64,000 nt of DNA from Zarea fungicola (lineage: Eukaryota; Ascomycota; Sordariomycetes; Hypocreales; Cordycipitaceae). The notes beneath the pieces were generated by a model. The model did no database searches and was not told where the DNA came from. It saw only the letters and a list, made by a program, of their open reading frames with translations. Positions 22,792-34,335 of this stretch are shown here, in pieces (within the stretch, counting starts at the first letter, position 1; every line of letters starts with the position of its first letter). The position numbers and the translations under genes are program-made. Location of the stretch: positions 48,144 to 112,143 of the forward strand of contig FWCC01000229.1 of assembly GCA_900169235.1 (NCBI GenBank), given 5' to 3'.

Positions 22792-24700
22792 ATGAGACTC
22801 AAAACTTTTCTCGCCAGTCAAGTAGTCCTGCAAGCTAGTCTTTGGACAGCTGCACAAGACATCTACTCAATCACCCGGGACGCACCTTTTGCCACAGGCG
22901 CAATTGCGGAAGCCACAGCCACTGCAAGCTTAATCCCATTCAGCGTTGATTTTTTGTCTCTTCCGGACCATCAGAACCAGAGCGCCTTTGACAAGTACTC
23001 TACTGCCCAGTGGAAGACCACGGTCGCTGTCTACGAAGAAAGCGGCCAATTCGATACTCTGGTCGGCGTGTCTTGGCCTGTCGGCCAAGGCCCGGGAGCC
23101 GAGCGCCTAGCCAACGGTGATATTTGGAGTGCTTGTGTCGTTGCAGTACCGCATTTGTTTGAAACTTTGAATGTGGCAAGCCCTGGAAACGGGTCATGCT
23201 TCGATGTCATCGACAAAGAGTGCATGAACTTTTTAGTCACAGAGGCATTGAGCGCGTACAGCGATGCCTTGATCGACCAGCGCTACCCGACGGCGGACGT
23301 TTTGGCAGAGGCCTGTCAATATGCAACACGACTGCCACTCATATCTAAATGTTTTGGCAAATCAACAGATGATATTTCCTTTATTGACGGTCAGACTTCT
23401 ACTAATGGTTCACGATGCCCTTCATACTGACAAGAATACAAACAGGATATGGCAGCAGCAATCCGCTGAACGCGAGACCATTTCTCGTCAGTATTGACAA
23501 ATACGCCGCGGATGGTGTATTTTCCAATAAGACAAAAGTACAATCAGAGGTTACTACGCGGGCGTGGCCGGTGATTATTCTGCTGGCTCAAGATAACAAT
23601 GTCTTGCAAGCGTCGTTCTCTTGCCCATCGCCGCGGTCGCCAGTCGATAGCCAGCCAGAGCTTATACCCAGCCCTGACGGAACGTGTGGTGGCTCAATCG
23701 GATACAAATGCAACAATACGAAGTATTTCTGGGGCAGCTGCTGCTCTAGGGATGGATTCTGCGGCTATTCAGAGGAAGAGTGCTCTCAAGCACTAGGATG
23801 GTAAACATTTTCCCTTTATCTGCGTCCTGCTTTTCTATCAAATGTTAGATGGGTACTGATATTGAGACAAGTCAACCCAAATATGGTCTTTGCGATGCTC
23901 TAGTGACCGTCACAACAACCATAGTGCCGGGGACACCAACCACTGCGACGCCTACGCCAACAGCGGCGTTCCATGCAAGAACTTTTTATCAGCAGACTTG
24001 CGGCGGAAACATCCATAATGATGTGAATGTCGGGAAAGACGGCATGTGTATCAACACAAGTTGCCAAGTTGGAGGGCTCGACACTGCGGGTGAAGGATAT
24101 TGCCCTGACGGCCAGGTGCAGGTGAGCTACTGGCAGAACGAGCAATGCACTGGGGAGTGGTACGGTTATGAATACACCAGTAAAAACTCGTGCAAGGCAC
24201 TTTGGTCACAGGGCTGGAAGTTCAAGTCGCTGTACTTGCGCTGCACAGATAAAAAGAACGACTGCATGAGTAAAGGCTCGTGCGTTGCTGATCCCGAGCC
24301 ATCCATTGGGAGTTGCCAAACACCGCCCGAAACTGCCATGGCGTTTACAGCGAAATCTTACTACCATAATGACTGCACTGGCGCCACTCATAACGATATA
24401 TCTGTAAAATCAGGAAGCAATGGCTTCTGCGTCAACACAGACTGTCAGGTCGCGAGTCTAGACATTGCGGCGGCAGGGGACTGTCCCAATGGTCATGTGC
24501 AGATTAGTTATTGGGAACAATCAAACTGCCAAGGCCAGTGGTACGGCTATGGATATGCTAATAGGGGAACCTGCCGGGGCCTGTGGTCAGATGGATGGAA
24601 TTTCAAATCTATTTGGATGAAGTGCACTGATCCTGCAAAGGACTGTGTGAACCAAGGTACTTGCAAGGCAGACCCAGAGCCTAAGTCGCCAAAGTGTTAG
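22792..24700 (+). CDS. Secreted protein: conserved N-domain, CBM18 (hevein) and two Cys-rich repeats
   Basis: Exons 22792-23389, 23446-23800 and 23872-24700 give 593 residues. A signal peptide (MRLKTFLASQVVLQASLWTAA) precedes an N-terminal domain shared with the gene at 29966. Residues about 278-322 form a hevein-type chitin-binding domain (CGGSIGYKCN ... GSCCS ... FCGYSEEEC). The acceptor of intron 2 is chosen at GACAAG because it alone gives the expected CSQALGCQPKYGLC ending and sits after a TACTGAT branch site. A Thr/Pro linker follows, then two tandem repeats of about 110 residues (351-461, 475-588), each with HND, CxNTxCQV, CPxGxVQxSYW, WYGYxY, LWSxGWxFKS and ending CxADPEP. Such repeats occur in fungal chitinase-type secreted proteins. 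Expected to bind chitin at a cell wall; no catalytic motif was seen. Confidence 0.85.
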
Positions 24701-26292
24701 ACCATAAAGTCGTACTTATTTTACACAGCACATGTTCTCAACTATCATACCAGTAAATGACGTCTCGTTCGGTATTAGCCGGCATAACGGCTTCCGCCTG
24801 GTTCAATGGGGCAATCGCTGCAGAGCCATAAAACTATTGAGAAACACGAACTAACTAATTTAAGTGTTTTTTAAGTCTGCATAGATATTACTGGAGGATG
24901 AGCATAGTTGCGTAAGGAATGGCACCAAAGGCTAGTCGTATTGAACTTGATAGCGCACAAGTTTGGTTTACTTTTTTGAACATGCATTGCAGCACAACAT
25001 TATCCGAGGTGCTCGAGTTTTAGAATCAGCTTCGTCCGAGCTGAGTACCACGCAGTTTACGCCAAGTTTGTCTGCATGAGTTTGCCGCAAATAACTAAAT
25101 GGACGAAGAATCTGCTGCGGGCCCAACAGAAACTTCTTCCACTAAATTAAGCAGGACGGACTTTTTTCAGGCCTAGCTATTTAGTTTGTGGGAAGTAACC
25201 GTGACCTAAGCCTAAACCCGCTTATCTTGTCACCATGACATTCATAGGTAAGTAGAATGAAGACACAGACCACATGCGAATTGTACATCTTAATTGCTCT
25301 TCTTTTAACCATAGTTACGACGGAGTAAGTCTATTGCTGATGACCGTGTTTACCGGTTCCGAAGCACCAAAGTCCGGGCCTAGTTGCTGAGGACAATGTG
25401 GAGCAGTCATGTTTAGAAGTTGCACACCCCGACAGGGTTAATAAAAGATATTAAAAATAAAATAAAGTAAGATGAAGAAGGAAAGGTGCTTTTGCAGCCA
25501 CGCGCTATAGAGAAGGATTCCATGGAAAGACCCGCAAAGTAGTGCCTGGGGCTGATGAACTAATGTTGCAGAGGGTGTAATTCACAAAACAGGGGGATGC
25601 ATTTTTTCAAGTAATCCAGATACGTTGTAAATTAAGCAGGTATACATGGCCTTGTTGCTACGCTTTGTAGCCAATCAACTGCGTCATTACTATGACATAG
25701 TTCTGCTCTACGTGACAACTACTACATTGCAGGCAACACCAGCCTCGTCTGCCCCAGTTACCTATAACAGATTAACCGTACTAGACTCCAAAGAAGGAAG
25801 AGGCTCACGCGACTCAAATATCCACATCTCCACACATGGAAATTACAAACAATAGAATGACTAGGTCCAGGATTATTCAGAGGTCTAGACTTTCCGGGAC
25901 CCTGAATTCGTCAGAAATTAGGGCAGTTGGCTATTCCTGTTGCAGGGCTCCCCATGGCCAAGACGGCTGGCTCTCCGCGGAACATTCTTTGCCCCTGTCG
26001 ATACGTTACACTGCATCGTGCGATCCATGGCCCTGCCACATGGGTGACAGCGCAAAACCGAAAATGGAGACTTTTTCCGCGCTGCCAAGACGACACGGCC
26101 AATTTTACGGTGTTGACTTTATTCGGCTAGATGCCGACGTTGCTCCAGTTCTTGGTGGTTATACAATTGAAATGGAAACCCTATGCAACTGTACATCAGC
26201 AGACTCTGCCCTGATTACTGCTAGACATTCTCACCATACCAGCAAAATCGCCCGACTTTCACGAGACCTTCAAGCCCCTGTGGAGGTTAACA
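24701..26292. other. Intergenic region, nothing recognised
   Basis: An open frame at 25836-26414 (+) has no family-like features and overlaps the next gene in another frame. No repeats of note. Confidence 0.45.
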
Positions 26293-27615
26293 ATGAAGAA
26301 GAACAGGCTAGGTTACGCGCTCATCTGCATGAGTGTGTTTGTGCCTTGTCTTTATGCTGCTGCTCGAGCACGGCCAGGCCCAAAGGTTACGACGCGGGAC
26401 GCCCAAGGAATTGAGGTATGGGCATCGCCCAATGGCAACATAGAAGGTATACATAAGGGGCGGAAGAGATTGCTCTCAAGTAACTAATCTTCTTAATACA
26501 GTTCTTGATTACAACTCTCGCGGCCAACACCCTCTACGGCCGACTATCGTCTGGAATTGTGCTTACATGCCCAGTATCTGCAAAAACATCTTGCAGTTTG
26601 CAAATTCGCTGCCCAGTGCAGGGTCAGAATGGACTTTTCACTATGATCCCAATTCCAGAAGATCGAATTCACGCCGATACTCCATTTGCAACGGTTACAT
26701 AAAGAAGGAAAGGCCTGACGGCAGTCCACGGTGTCCCGAACCAGATCAGCCCCCGTGGACTGGGTACGCAAAAGGCAGCGCTGTAGCATCAGGGCCTCAC
26801 GTGTTTGAGGTTAATCCGTCAACAGCCATGCTGGGACTGAGCTACCAAGAGATTAGCTTCAACCACGACGGTACTGAAACAACGGTGACAAAATGGAAGG
26901 ATTATGGCTCCAAGGCTAGCTGCGACGAATTTCCCGCAGCCAGGTATGTATTGCCGAATATTTTGAGCTCCAATTTTTCCATGCACTAACTTTCATCTAC
27001 AATAGTTGGATTGAGGTTAGTTGTCGTTCTGCCTTTCCAAAAACGCGCACTGGGTGGACTGATGGTCCCTTTGCATGATCTGCGCTCGAAACTTACCAAA
27101 TGTCTTGAATATTAGGGGGGCCCCGCAGGCGATTCAAAACCAGCTGCATCTGCCTACTGTAAGTTGCAGTTTTTCGCTCTTTATGCTGAGATATTAATGT
27201 GGTTAATATATGCTAGGCGCTCCGTTGGTTTGGCAGGACAAAAGCGGAAGCGAGGGACGCTAACACCTCTCACCTCAGATCAAGGCTGGCAAGGGGTTTC
27301 ACTTTCGGTTTTAAAAGTGAGTGCAGCAAATACCTGTTCATCGTCGCTGACATGCTTTTATACATGGTTATACTTACAGATACGCATCAGACTTACTTTT
27401 TAGCTCTTCGGGTACAGGTGGATGGAGCGAACATAGATCAATTGGACAACAAAATCTTTAAAGTAAACTTACGTGCGGTTAGTGATTTAGATTCTCCATA
27501 TGCCGCCTGGGTAGAATCGAACGCTGCTATAAGATACTGTTTTGGACCAGGGCTAGAAAATGGAGGACAAAATCCAGGCTGTTCGCCAGTCTTGCGTCCG
27601 GGAATAGACATATGA
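26293..27615 (+). CDS. Secreted NucA/NucB-type deoxyribonuclease-domain protein
   Basis: Best model: exons 26293-26446, 26502-26943, 27006-27015 (a 10-nt microexon), 27116-27158, 27279-27316 and 27418-27615, phase-consistent, 294 residues. A signal peptide-like N-terminus (MKKNRLGYALICMSVFVPCL) is followed by MPSICKNI and then, across three exons, CDEFPAAS-WIE-GGPAGD, which matches the DEYPFAS..EGG core of the NucA/NucB nuclease family (Bacillus NucB degrades DNA outside the cell). The Asp/Glu of this core are intact. The 3' exon choice is less sure: reading straight through from an acceptor at 27216 gives CAPLVWQDKSGSEGR and then TAA at 27261; the model used instead splices to 27279, with CTAAC as branch point. 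The product is predicted to be secreted; target unknown. Neighbours are secreted wall proteins. Confidence 0.68.
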
Positions 27616-27933
27616 TAGAAACTTTAGAATCACCTCTCAGTAACTGCTTTTTTTGAATAAGGTTATGTTTTGGGTCTGTATTTGAAGGTTGATGCGCAGA
27701 ATTTCACCTTATTTCTTCAAAAGTCCGAGCTACGGCTATATGCAATAATGTGTTCAGATTGTTTCTTACATTGGACGCTTAATACTTTGTCAATGCTTGT
27801 GCGGCTCTCACGGTATACTTATGCAAGGGTTCTACGTATCAATTTTGGCAGAGGGTGATTTTTACCACTGAGATGCACTGAGCTGATATTAAACTTTTGG
27901 AAGTGTAGGAGTTAAATAATGGCATCCATGACT
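27616..27933. other. Intergenic, converging 3' ends
   Basis: 318 bases between the 3' ends of the nuclease gene and the F-box-like gene; no gene seen. Confidence 0.5.
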
Positions 27934-29373
27934 TTAAAGTCTTCTAAAGCATCTATCTAACGGCAGCTCAGTGCTTTCTAGGATCTCAGAGCCACCTAAG
28001 AAATCAACAGAATTCACGTTATCAGTCTCGGGCTCACCGAGACGGCCCTTGACATCGTCAAGAGCAAAGAGACCTAGTGTTCGCGAAAGGGAGATAAAAG
28101 AATCCCAATTGTCCAGATCCATCTCCCAGTCAAAGAAACTAATGTGAAAACGCATGTTGACATGACGGCAAAGGAAATGTTCAAAGAACTTTAAGTGAAG
28201 CGGTGCAAGTAGTGACCCGTCCTCGTAGTTATTTGGTTGACCTGATTTCCTCAAAACCTTTTGAAGCAGATCATCAACGCCATTGCCAACTTCTGTAGTC
28301 CGATAACTTGTTGTAAGACTTGGGCCGATAATACTCATGGGCGAAAAATACCGAAAAAGCACTATTGGAGCTCTTCCTTTAGGGAAGGAGGTGTCATTTC
28401 CAACCAAATTGATACCCCCTTCCATAACAGAGTCACAGAGGTATTCTGTAATCCAGAACATCTTCATTAGATCCCAAACAATAAGATGAGCGTCCGCGTG
28501 GCTACCCTCATCGAACATGAGGGGGCAATCCTGATCTCCGGAGCAGGTCGTCGCTCTGCCGTACTTGTGGTGGAACCTATGCGCCATAGCGTCTCTACAT
28601 TCGATATCGGAGACTATGTTTTTCAATAGCCATTGTGCTAGAAATGCGAAGGTGGCGGTATCTTGTTCTAGAGTTGTTACAGTCTGGAGCACAGTATACC
28701 CTTGGACGAAATCTTTTTGGGTCTCAGAAAAGCCGTACACCACACTTTGTGCTGACCATTCCTCTGGTTTGCCTCTCTCTTTGATTGCATGGAAAGGCTC
28801 CTGGTAGATACCTGCAAGGGCCGCACCTGCTATCAAGCTTCGGTATATCGCTTTATACAAGCCGGTTCTCCATTCGACCATGCGATCGCGGTCTTCTGGC
28901 AACCGATCCGAGCCCTTATCCCGCATATCTCTTGGTATCGTCAGCTCATCAGAGATAATCAAGCACTCGATAGACTTGGCGAAGCGCTGGAGATCCCAGA
29001 GCGCGTTAAGCTCAATTATGCTAGGAAGCTTCACCGCCAACGTTTCTAGCGGCATGGTCTTCGGCAGCGTGGTGCCCGACTGCTCTGCCTCCAAGACAAG
29101 ATTTGCCGCCCGAACCTAGTTTACATTAGTCTACCGTTTTCGCCTTTCGGGTATTATACTACTCACAGCAATTAATGCTTCTTTCACACATAGTACCTCG
29201 TGCTGCCAAAGGTGCCATACCAGTCGGGCCCCTTTGTCATTTGCTTTCCACACAGCATACGTATAGTTGCATGTTAAAGCTAGAGCCCAGGCATCGTCAA
29301 ATGACTCACAGCACTCAAAAATATGAACAAATATCTCTGGTGGGCCAGTGGCAGAAATGAACTGCGTGGCCAT
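27934..29373 (-). CDS. F-box-like protein of unknown function
   Basis: Exons 29373-29167 and 29115-27934 join in phase 0 (intron 29166-29116, GTGAGT to CTAG) to give 462 residues. The N-terminus MATQFISATGPPEIFVHIFECCESF, followed by ALALTCNYTYAVWK, resembles an F-box (LPxEI..I......D...l...C+......). The large C-terminal part is helical-looking, with WSAQSVVYGFSETQKDF and FEHFLCRHVNMRF, and is not recognised; it resembles long fungal F-box-like hypothetical proteins. No signal peptide. An upstream in-frame GTG would lengthen it by 13 residues, but the first ATG is preferred. Role, if F-box, would be substrate choice for SCF ubiquitin ligase; this is inference only. Confidence 0.62.
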
Positions 29374-29965
29374 CGGTGTTCGCTTGCTGCGCTCCGCGCA
29401 GAATAGCGCCACAGAGTGGTGCAGAACGAGGTACCAAGTTCAACGACCTGGGGGGCAAAAGAGAGACTGCCGTAATTTCTCCGATGTAGCCGGCGACTTT
29501 GCCGGTTCGGAAGCGGCAAATTCAGGTTCGATGAGAAGTCAAGAGCGTGTGCGGAGCAATTGTTCTTTGCAGCGTTTGCGACAGCGCGGGGACTTTTGCG
29601 TCGACACTTTTGAGCCTGATTCATCCTGGACAAGGGTTTTATTTTAGCTTGTATTCAAACCCCGAAATGGTGCCTCGGCCGCCACCGTTCTTGGATGGAG
29701 CCATTCGCGAAATGGAAACGGTCACACACCCCCCCCCCTTTTACTAGTACAGGGCGTACCCTTCGCATCTCTAACTAGCGCCTCTTCAATAAACTTAATT
29801 ACACTCTAGTTAACTGGCTCTCATTAATGGTTAAATTGACTATGCTCCATTGTGTTGAATATTAAAATACTCCCCCTACGTTAGCGTTAGCTAAGCTACA
29901 CCTCAGGATTTCTTCTCAGTAGGACCACGGTCGTTTCGGAACACATCAACATCGCCGTCGGGGCC
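29374..29965. other. Intergenic, divergent promoters
   Basis: 592 bases between the F-box-like gene (minus) and the GPI-tailed paralogue (plus). A run of eleven C lies near 29731-29741. No gene seen. Confidence 0.5.
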
Positions 29966-31035
29966 ATGAAATTTGCAAATCTGCTTCCCTGGGTGCAAGT
30001 GCTCTTAAGCAGCACTTGCGCCTTTGGCCAACAGTATGTTCCCATTCACGGCCCGTTGGACAAGACCCTGCGAGTCGTCGCTTCGGCTACAGTTTCCGAG
30101 AGGTACTACCCATTCGACCTCGACCCGACCAAGGTTCTGAGCCGGAACCGCAGCGAAGCCTGGGACGCGCATCTCACATCCTCCTGGAACACCACAGTGA
30201 CCGTTGGCGACGATGATGGCGCATTCAAATCTCTGCTATCGCTCTCATGGCCTGAAAAGGAAGGGCCAACCTCGGGCCCGGTGTCCAATAGCTATGGCTG
30301 GGGCGCTTGTGTCGTGGCAATGCCGGGTCTGCTTGATGTTCTCCATGTGACGGGCCATAGCAACGTGTCGTGTCTTGGTACAATCAGCAAACTGTGCCGA
30401 GATTCCTTAATGGCGGATCTCCTCGACAATTTCGACTACCCATTGCTCGATGACAGCGGGGCTCGCGTCAACAATGCGACTGCACAATGCGAGGCTCTTT
30501 CACGAGTCCAGCTGTCGCTGGAGTGTTTCGGGGGCGGCGATGGGCCAGGAACCCCGTTCCAAGGTCTGATTTTCCCCAAAAAAATACGCTTACATGGGAA
30601 CTCTGCAACTAACACATCGGATCAGCTTATTCGAGTCTCAATCCAACAAATGGACAGCCCTTCCTTCTCGGCGTCGACAACTACACCAGTCCCGAGACTG
30701 ACAGCTCTCAAGACAAGATGAAAGCCCGAGCCCTATCGCGGGTCTGGCCGCTCGTCGTGGTCGAGTTTGCTGGAGACTATTCAATTCTCGCTACAATTAC
30801 CTGTCCTGTGGCCGATGCTAGCTACGCGACCAACAGCTCAACGAGTAGCAACCCCCAAAACAGTACAGGGGCGGGCTCATCCACTTCAAAGGTATACCCT
30901 AGTACCGTCCATGTTAGTTTGTGCATAGCTAATGATACTCCTAATTGCCAGCCAAAGAAGAGTAGCGCATCCAGATGGAGCTGGCTTGGAAGCTCTCCAG
31001 TGATTACAGCCATGTTTCTAATCATAGCTGCATAA
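29966..31035 (+). CDS. Secreted, GPI-tailed protein; paralogue of the CBM18 protein N-domain
   Basis: Exons 29966-30563 and 30626-31035 give 335 residues. Exon 1 is 598 nt with a phase-1 donor, exactly as in the gene at 22792, and the proteins align along this domain: WGACVVAMPGLLDVLHV here, WSACVVAVPHLFETLNV there; NPTNGQPFLLGVDNYTS here, NPLNARPFLVSIDKYAA there; VWPLVVVEFAG here, AWPVIILLAQD there. A signal peptide (MKFANLLPWVQVLLSSTCAFG) starts the protein. Instead of a chitin-binding domain, the C-terminus has an Asn/Ser/Thr-rich stretch (NSSTSSNPQNSTGAGSS) and a hydrophobic tail ending VITAMFLIIAA, fitting a GPI-anchor signal. Probably a cell-surface protein of unknown role. It is the last intact gene before the transposon island, whose AT-rich sequence begins within 50 bases of its stop. 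Confidence 0.8.
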
Positions 31036-32700
31036 TGCATAGTCATAATTCCACATTAAATTAGTAGACTGCGTTATAATTTATATAGTAATTGCTGGAC
31101 TAATTGTAATATACTGGAAAGCGCACCTAAAAACCATAGCAATAGAAAAATCGACACCTTTAACTTAAATTGCCTTTATAGTATAAATATTTATTATAGT
31201 GTGTTAGGACGAACAAACGACCGCGTCTAAAGGCTTGAAAAAGGCCTTCTCCTAGACCGGTAGAAATATAGCGATAGCGACACCTAGTAGAATTCTCGCA
31301 AAAGGCTAAGAGGCCTTATAATGCAGGTAGGCAATATAAGGAGTCACTTATAAGGCAACTAAATTCTAAGATCAATTAATTAAATAGGAATATATACTTT
31401 ATTAAATTCTCTAGCTATTCTAATAAGTAGAATATACTAGACTTAACTTAGAGTTATGCATATATTCTTAATAAGTGTCTAGCCTAGTAGGAAGTAGGCT
31501 TTCTATATTAGAGAAGGGTTTCTTAATTAAAGTCTTTATTAGACTTAATTAATTAGTTAAATAAGAGTAATTTTTAATAATTTTAAGATAAGGAAAAGGG
31601 AAGGTTATTAAATTAAAGATATAGCGACTAGTAAGAGGTATATATATAAATTTTTAAGGCGGCTACCCTATAAGGTTTATGCTGGGCCTGTCCCTTAATT
31701 TAATAGCTTACTCTAATAAAGAATTAGAGGTTAAATATTAAGTACTTTATACCTAGTTATTAAAATTAGTATAAAATAGCGTCTATATACTAATATATAA
31801 GATCTAAGATGTAAGAACTAACTCTATTTTAAATAGAGCCTCTTTATTATATTTTCTATATCCTACTAGACTTTACCCCTCCTTATAGCTGCCTTCTATT
31901 AATAAATATATAGTTTTATACTAAATTAATAATTTAGCCTATATTTATTATTAGCCTATATATCTCTAGGGATAATAACCTTTAGCTATGGAGCCTTAAT
32001 TATATTAAAGGCATAGATCTATAACGTGGTTGATAAGCGTACGGCCCGAACAAGTGTGCGGGCCATTTTGCGCCACTTTTCTCTTCTAAAGGTAATAGCT
32101 CTATAGGCTTTTATAAAATATACTTAAGGATTTTATATAGTATTATTTAGCTATTATATTTTATAATAAATAATATAAAAAAAAATATAAAGCAAAACAA
32201 TTCGACCTAATCCCAAGCCACTGCCTGCACGCGGCCGTCCTAGGGATAAAATCAATTTAGAAGTTAAAAAGCAATTAATTACAATTAAAGCCATCGGCTA
32301 GCAATGCCACACCATAACCGCCCTAAGGCAGTGGCGGACATGGCCAGTAAATGACCTAGAGAACCTTAAAACTAGGGGGATCTAATAAAACCTATAAATG
32401 CGCCTAGTATAATAGTAATATAACCTTAATATAACCTTAAACTTATTAAACTCTTTAATAAGCTCTTTATATTTATTTTAAGTAATAATTACTAAGAATA
32501 TAAAGAAATTATTACTAACTAGTACTATAACCTTAAGTAGGTTATAGAAGGTCTACCTAAGGACTATATTTAAGTTAAAGATATTAAAAAATAAACTATA
32601 TACTATATACTAATAAGCCTTTAAAAAGAGAAAGGCCCCTAGATATAGGTAAATATTATAGTAATAGGCACCTAGAGACCCCTAGCTAAAGCTATAATAA

Positions 32701-33508
32701 GACTAACGTCAACCACCCCCTTACAGGTCAACCCCACATATGGGTCACGCTTTTACACCAAAAAAGGCTAAATCGCACACTTTTTAAGTTCTAAGAATAA
32801 TATTATAATAAGATATTAAAATTAGAATAGAAATATAATAAAATTATTCTTTACTTGATTATATTTATTATACTTTTTTTATTTTTTTAGAAAAATTCTA
32901 TAAATAAGAATAATTTAACTTAGTATTAAGACTAAAATTATATATAAAATATATATAAAGATAAAAAGGATTTTAAAAAGCATAATAAAATAGTAATATT
33001 AATATAATAAATATAAATAAATATAAAAAAGTTTAAAGTATCTTATATATAAGTTTTATACTTTAAATAAATTTTTAAAAAAGATTATAAGAAGAAATAG
33101 AAAAAGTAGGGTATCTTTTTAATTTTTTCCTTATTACTTTTTAAAAGAATTTTTATAGCTTATAAAACTTATATATAAAAAAGTCTAAATTTTAATAAAT
33201 TTAATAGTATTTATTATACTATTATAATTATTCTATTAAGCCTAATATAATTTATTTTAACTTTATATATATTATATATATATTTTAAATTCTTAAATTT
33301 TAATAAAATCTACTAAAATATAGAAAAATAGTACTAGCTTCTTAATTTTTTTATATATATAAATACTAAGTAATATAATAATTAAATTTTTATAATAATT
33401 TAATAGTTATTTATATTGCTGCTATTGAGAGGGGAAAAACACCTGTTTTGGTGTAAAATGGTGACCCGTAAGTGGAGGTGACCCGTAAGGGGGTGGTCGA
33501 CGTTAGTC
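32701..33508. mobile_element. 808-bp inverted-repeat DNA element (MITE-like), complete copy
   Basis: The left end GACTAACGTCAACCACCCCC is the inverted complement of the right end (GGGGGTGGTCGACGTTAGTC), and the match extends inward about 70 bases through TTTTACACCA/TGGTGTAAAA. Within each terminal repeat the word GTGACC(C/T)GTA occurs twice as a subterminal direct repeat. The interior is AT-rich with no coding capacity, so it is non-autonomous. It splits a LINE ORF1 remnant. No clear target-site duplication is visible. The superfamily was not identified. Confidence 0.75.
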
Positions 33509-33529
33509 CTAGCCTAGTATATATATAAG

Positions 33530-34330
33530 CTAATTATTAATAACTAATAAGTAATAAAAGTAAATAAGTAAAAATCTTCTACTATTATTATTTAATAGGT
33601 TAACTAAGCCCTTAAAGCTAAAGCCGCTATAGTAGTATACTAACTTTTATTTAAAGATATAGTCCTTACCCTCTATAAGAAAGTAAAATAATATACTACT
33701 AACTTATCCTAGATCTAAGATACATTTAGCCTAGATATATGCCTTAACTAAAGACTCTATTTTATAGTAGTTAAAGGAGTCCTAATAATACTTATACTAT
33801 AGGATATAAAAAACCTCTATAACTTCCTCTCTACTATAAATAAAGTAAACATTACTATAGCTTAAGTAATATACCTTTAAGGCAAAGATAACCTAAAAAT
33901 AAGCTTAATAATTATAATATATAATATAGAAATAGCTAATAGGCTCTACTAATAAGGAGTCTTTTTTAAGTTATAAGTATTTTACTATAAACCCTATATA
34001 GAGGCATTATAACCCTAATAATATTATAAATACTTTAAGTATAAATATATTATAAAATACTATTAAAATACTATAAGATATAACTAATATATAGGCAATA
34101 TATATATAAATAATATAAAATGCCTAATAAAAATAGACACACTATTAGAATAATATATTAACTACTAAGGCGACTACCTAATATAGGTATAGGCGTGCCC
34201 TATAGTAAAAGCATAGTAGAATTAAGCTAGAGACTCCTACTATAATAGACCATAAGTCTTTAAAACATATAAGGCACTAAAGAATAGCCACTAAACGCCT
34301 ATAGAGTCCTCCCCCTAAAAGCAATATATA
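33530..34330 (+). pseudogene. Tad1-type LINE ORF1 (gag-like) remnant
   Basis: With RIP-type stops read through, the + strand shows KDIVLTLYKKVK, then DTFSLDI and YFIVVKGV (33640-33790), which matches the layout of Tad1-family LINE ORF1 proteins (an 'xSGDIxVxT' segment, a W/F-x-A segment and 'YxVxVHGV'). Near 34190-34260, ACPIVKA followed by ARDSYYNRP matches the ORF1 C-terminal end. Cys/His of the zinc knuckles are mostly converted to Tyr or stops. Not functional. No RT part of the LINE was found here. Confidence 0.55.
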
Positions 34331-34335
34331 CCTAA

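Noticed and set aside
25836..26414. + strand 192-aa open frame before the nuclease gene
   Set aside because: No motif or signal; overlaps the nuclease first exon in another frame.
27217..27263. Premature stop (TAA at 27261) making the nuclease a pseudogene
   Set aside because: A phase-consistent splice from 27158 to 27279 with a CTAAC branch site avoids it, so pseudogene status is not supported; left as an open alternative.
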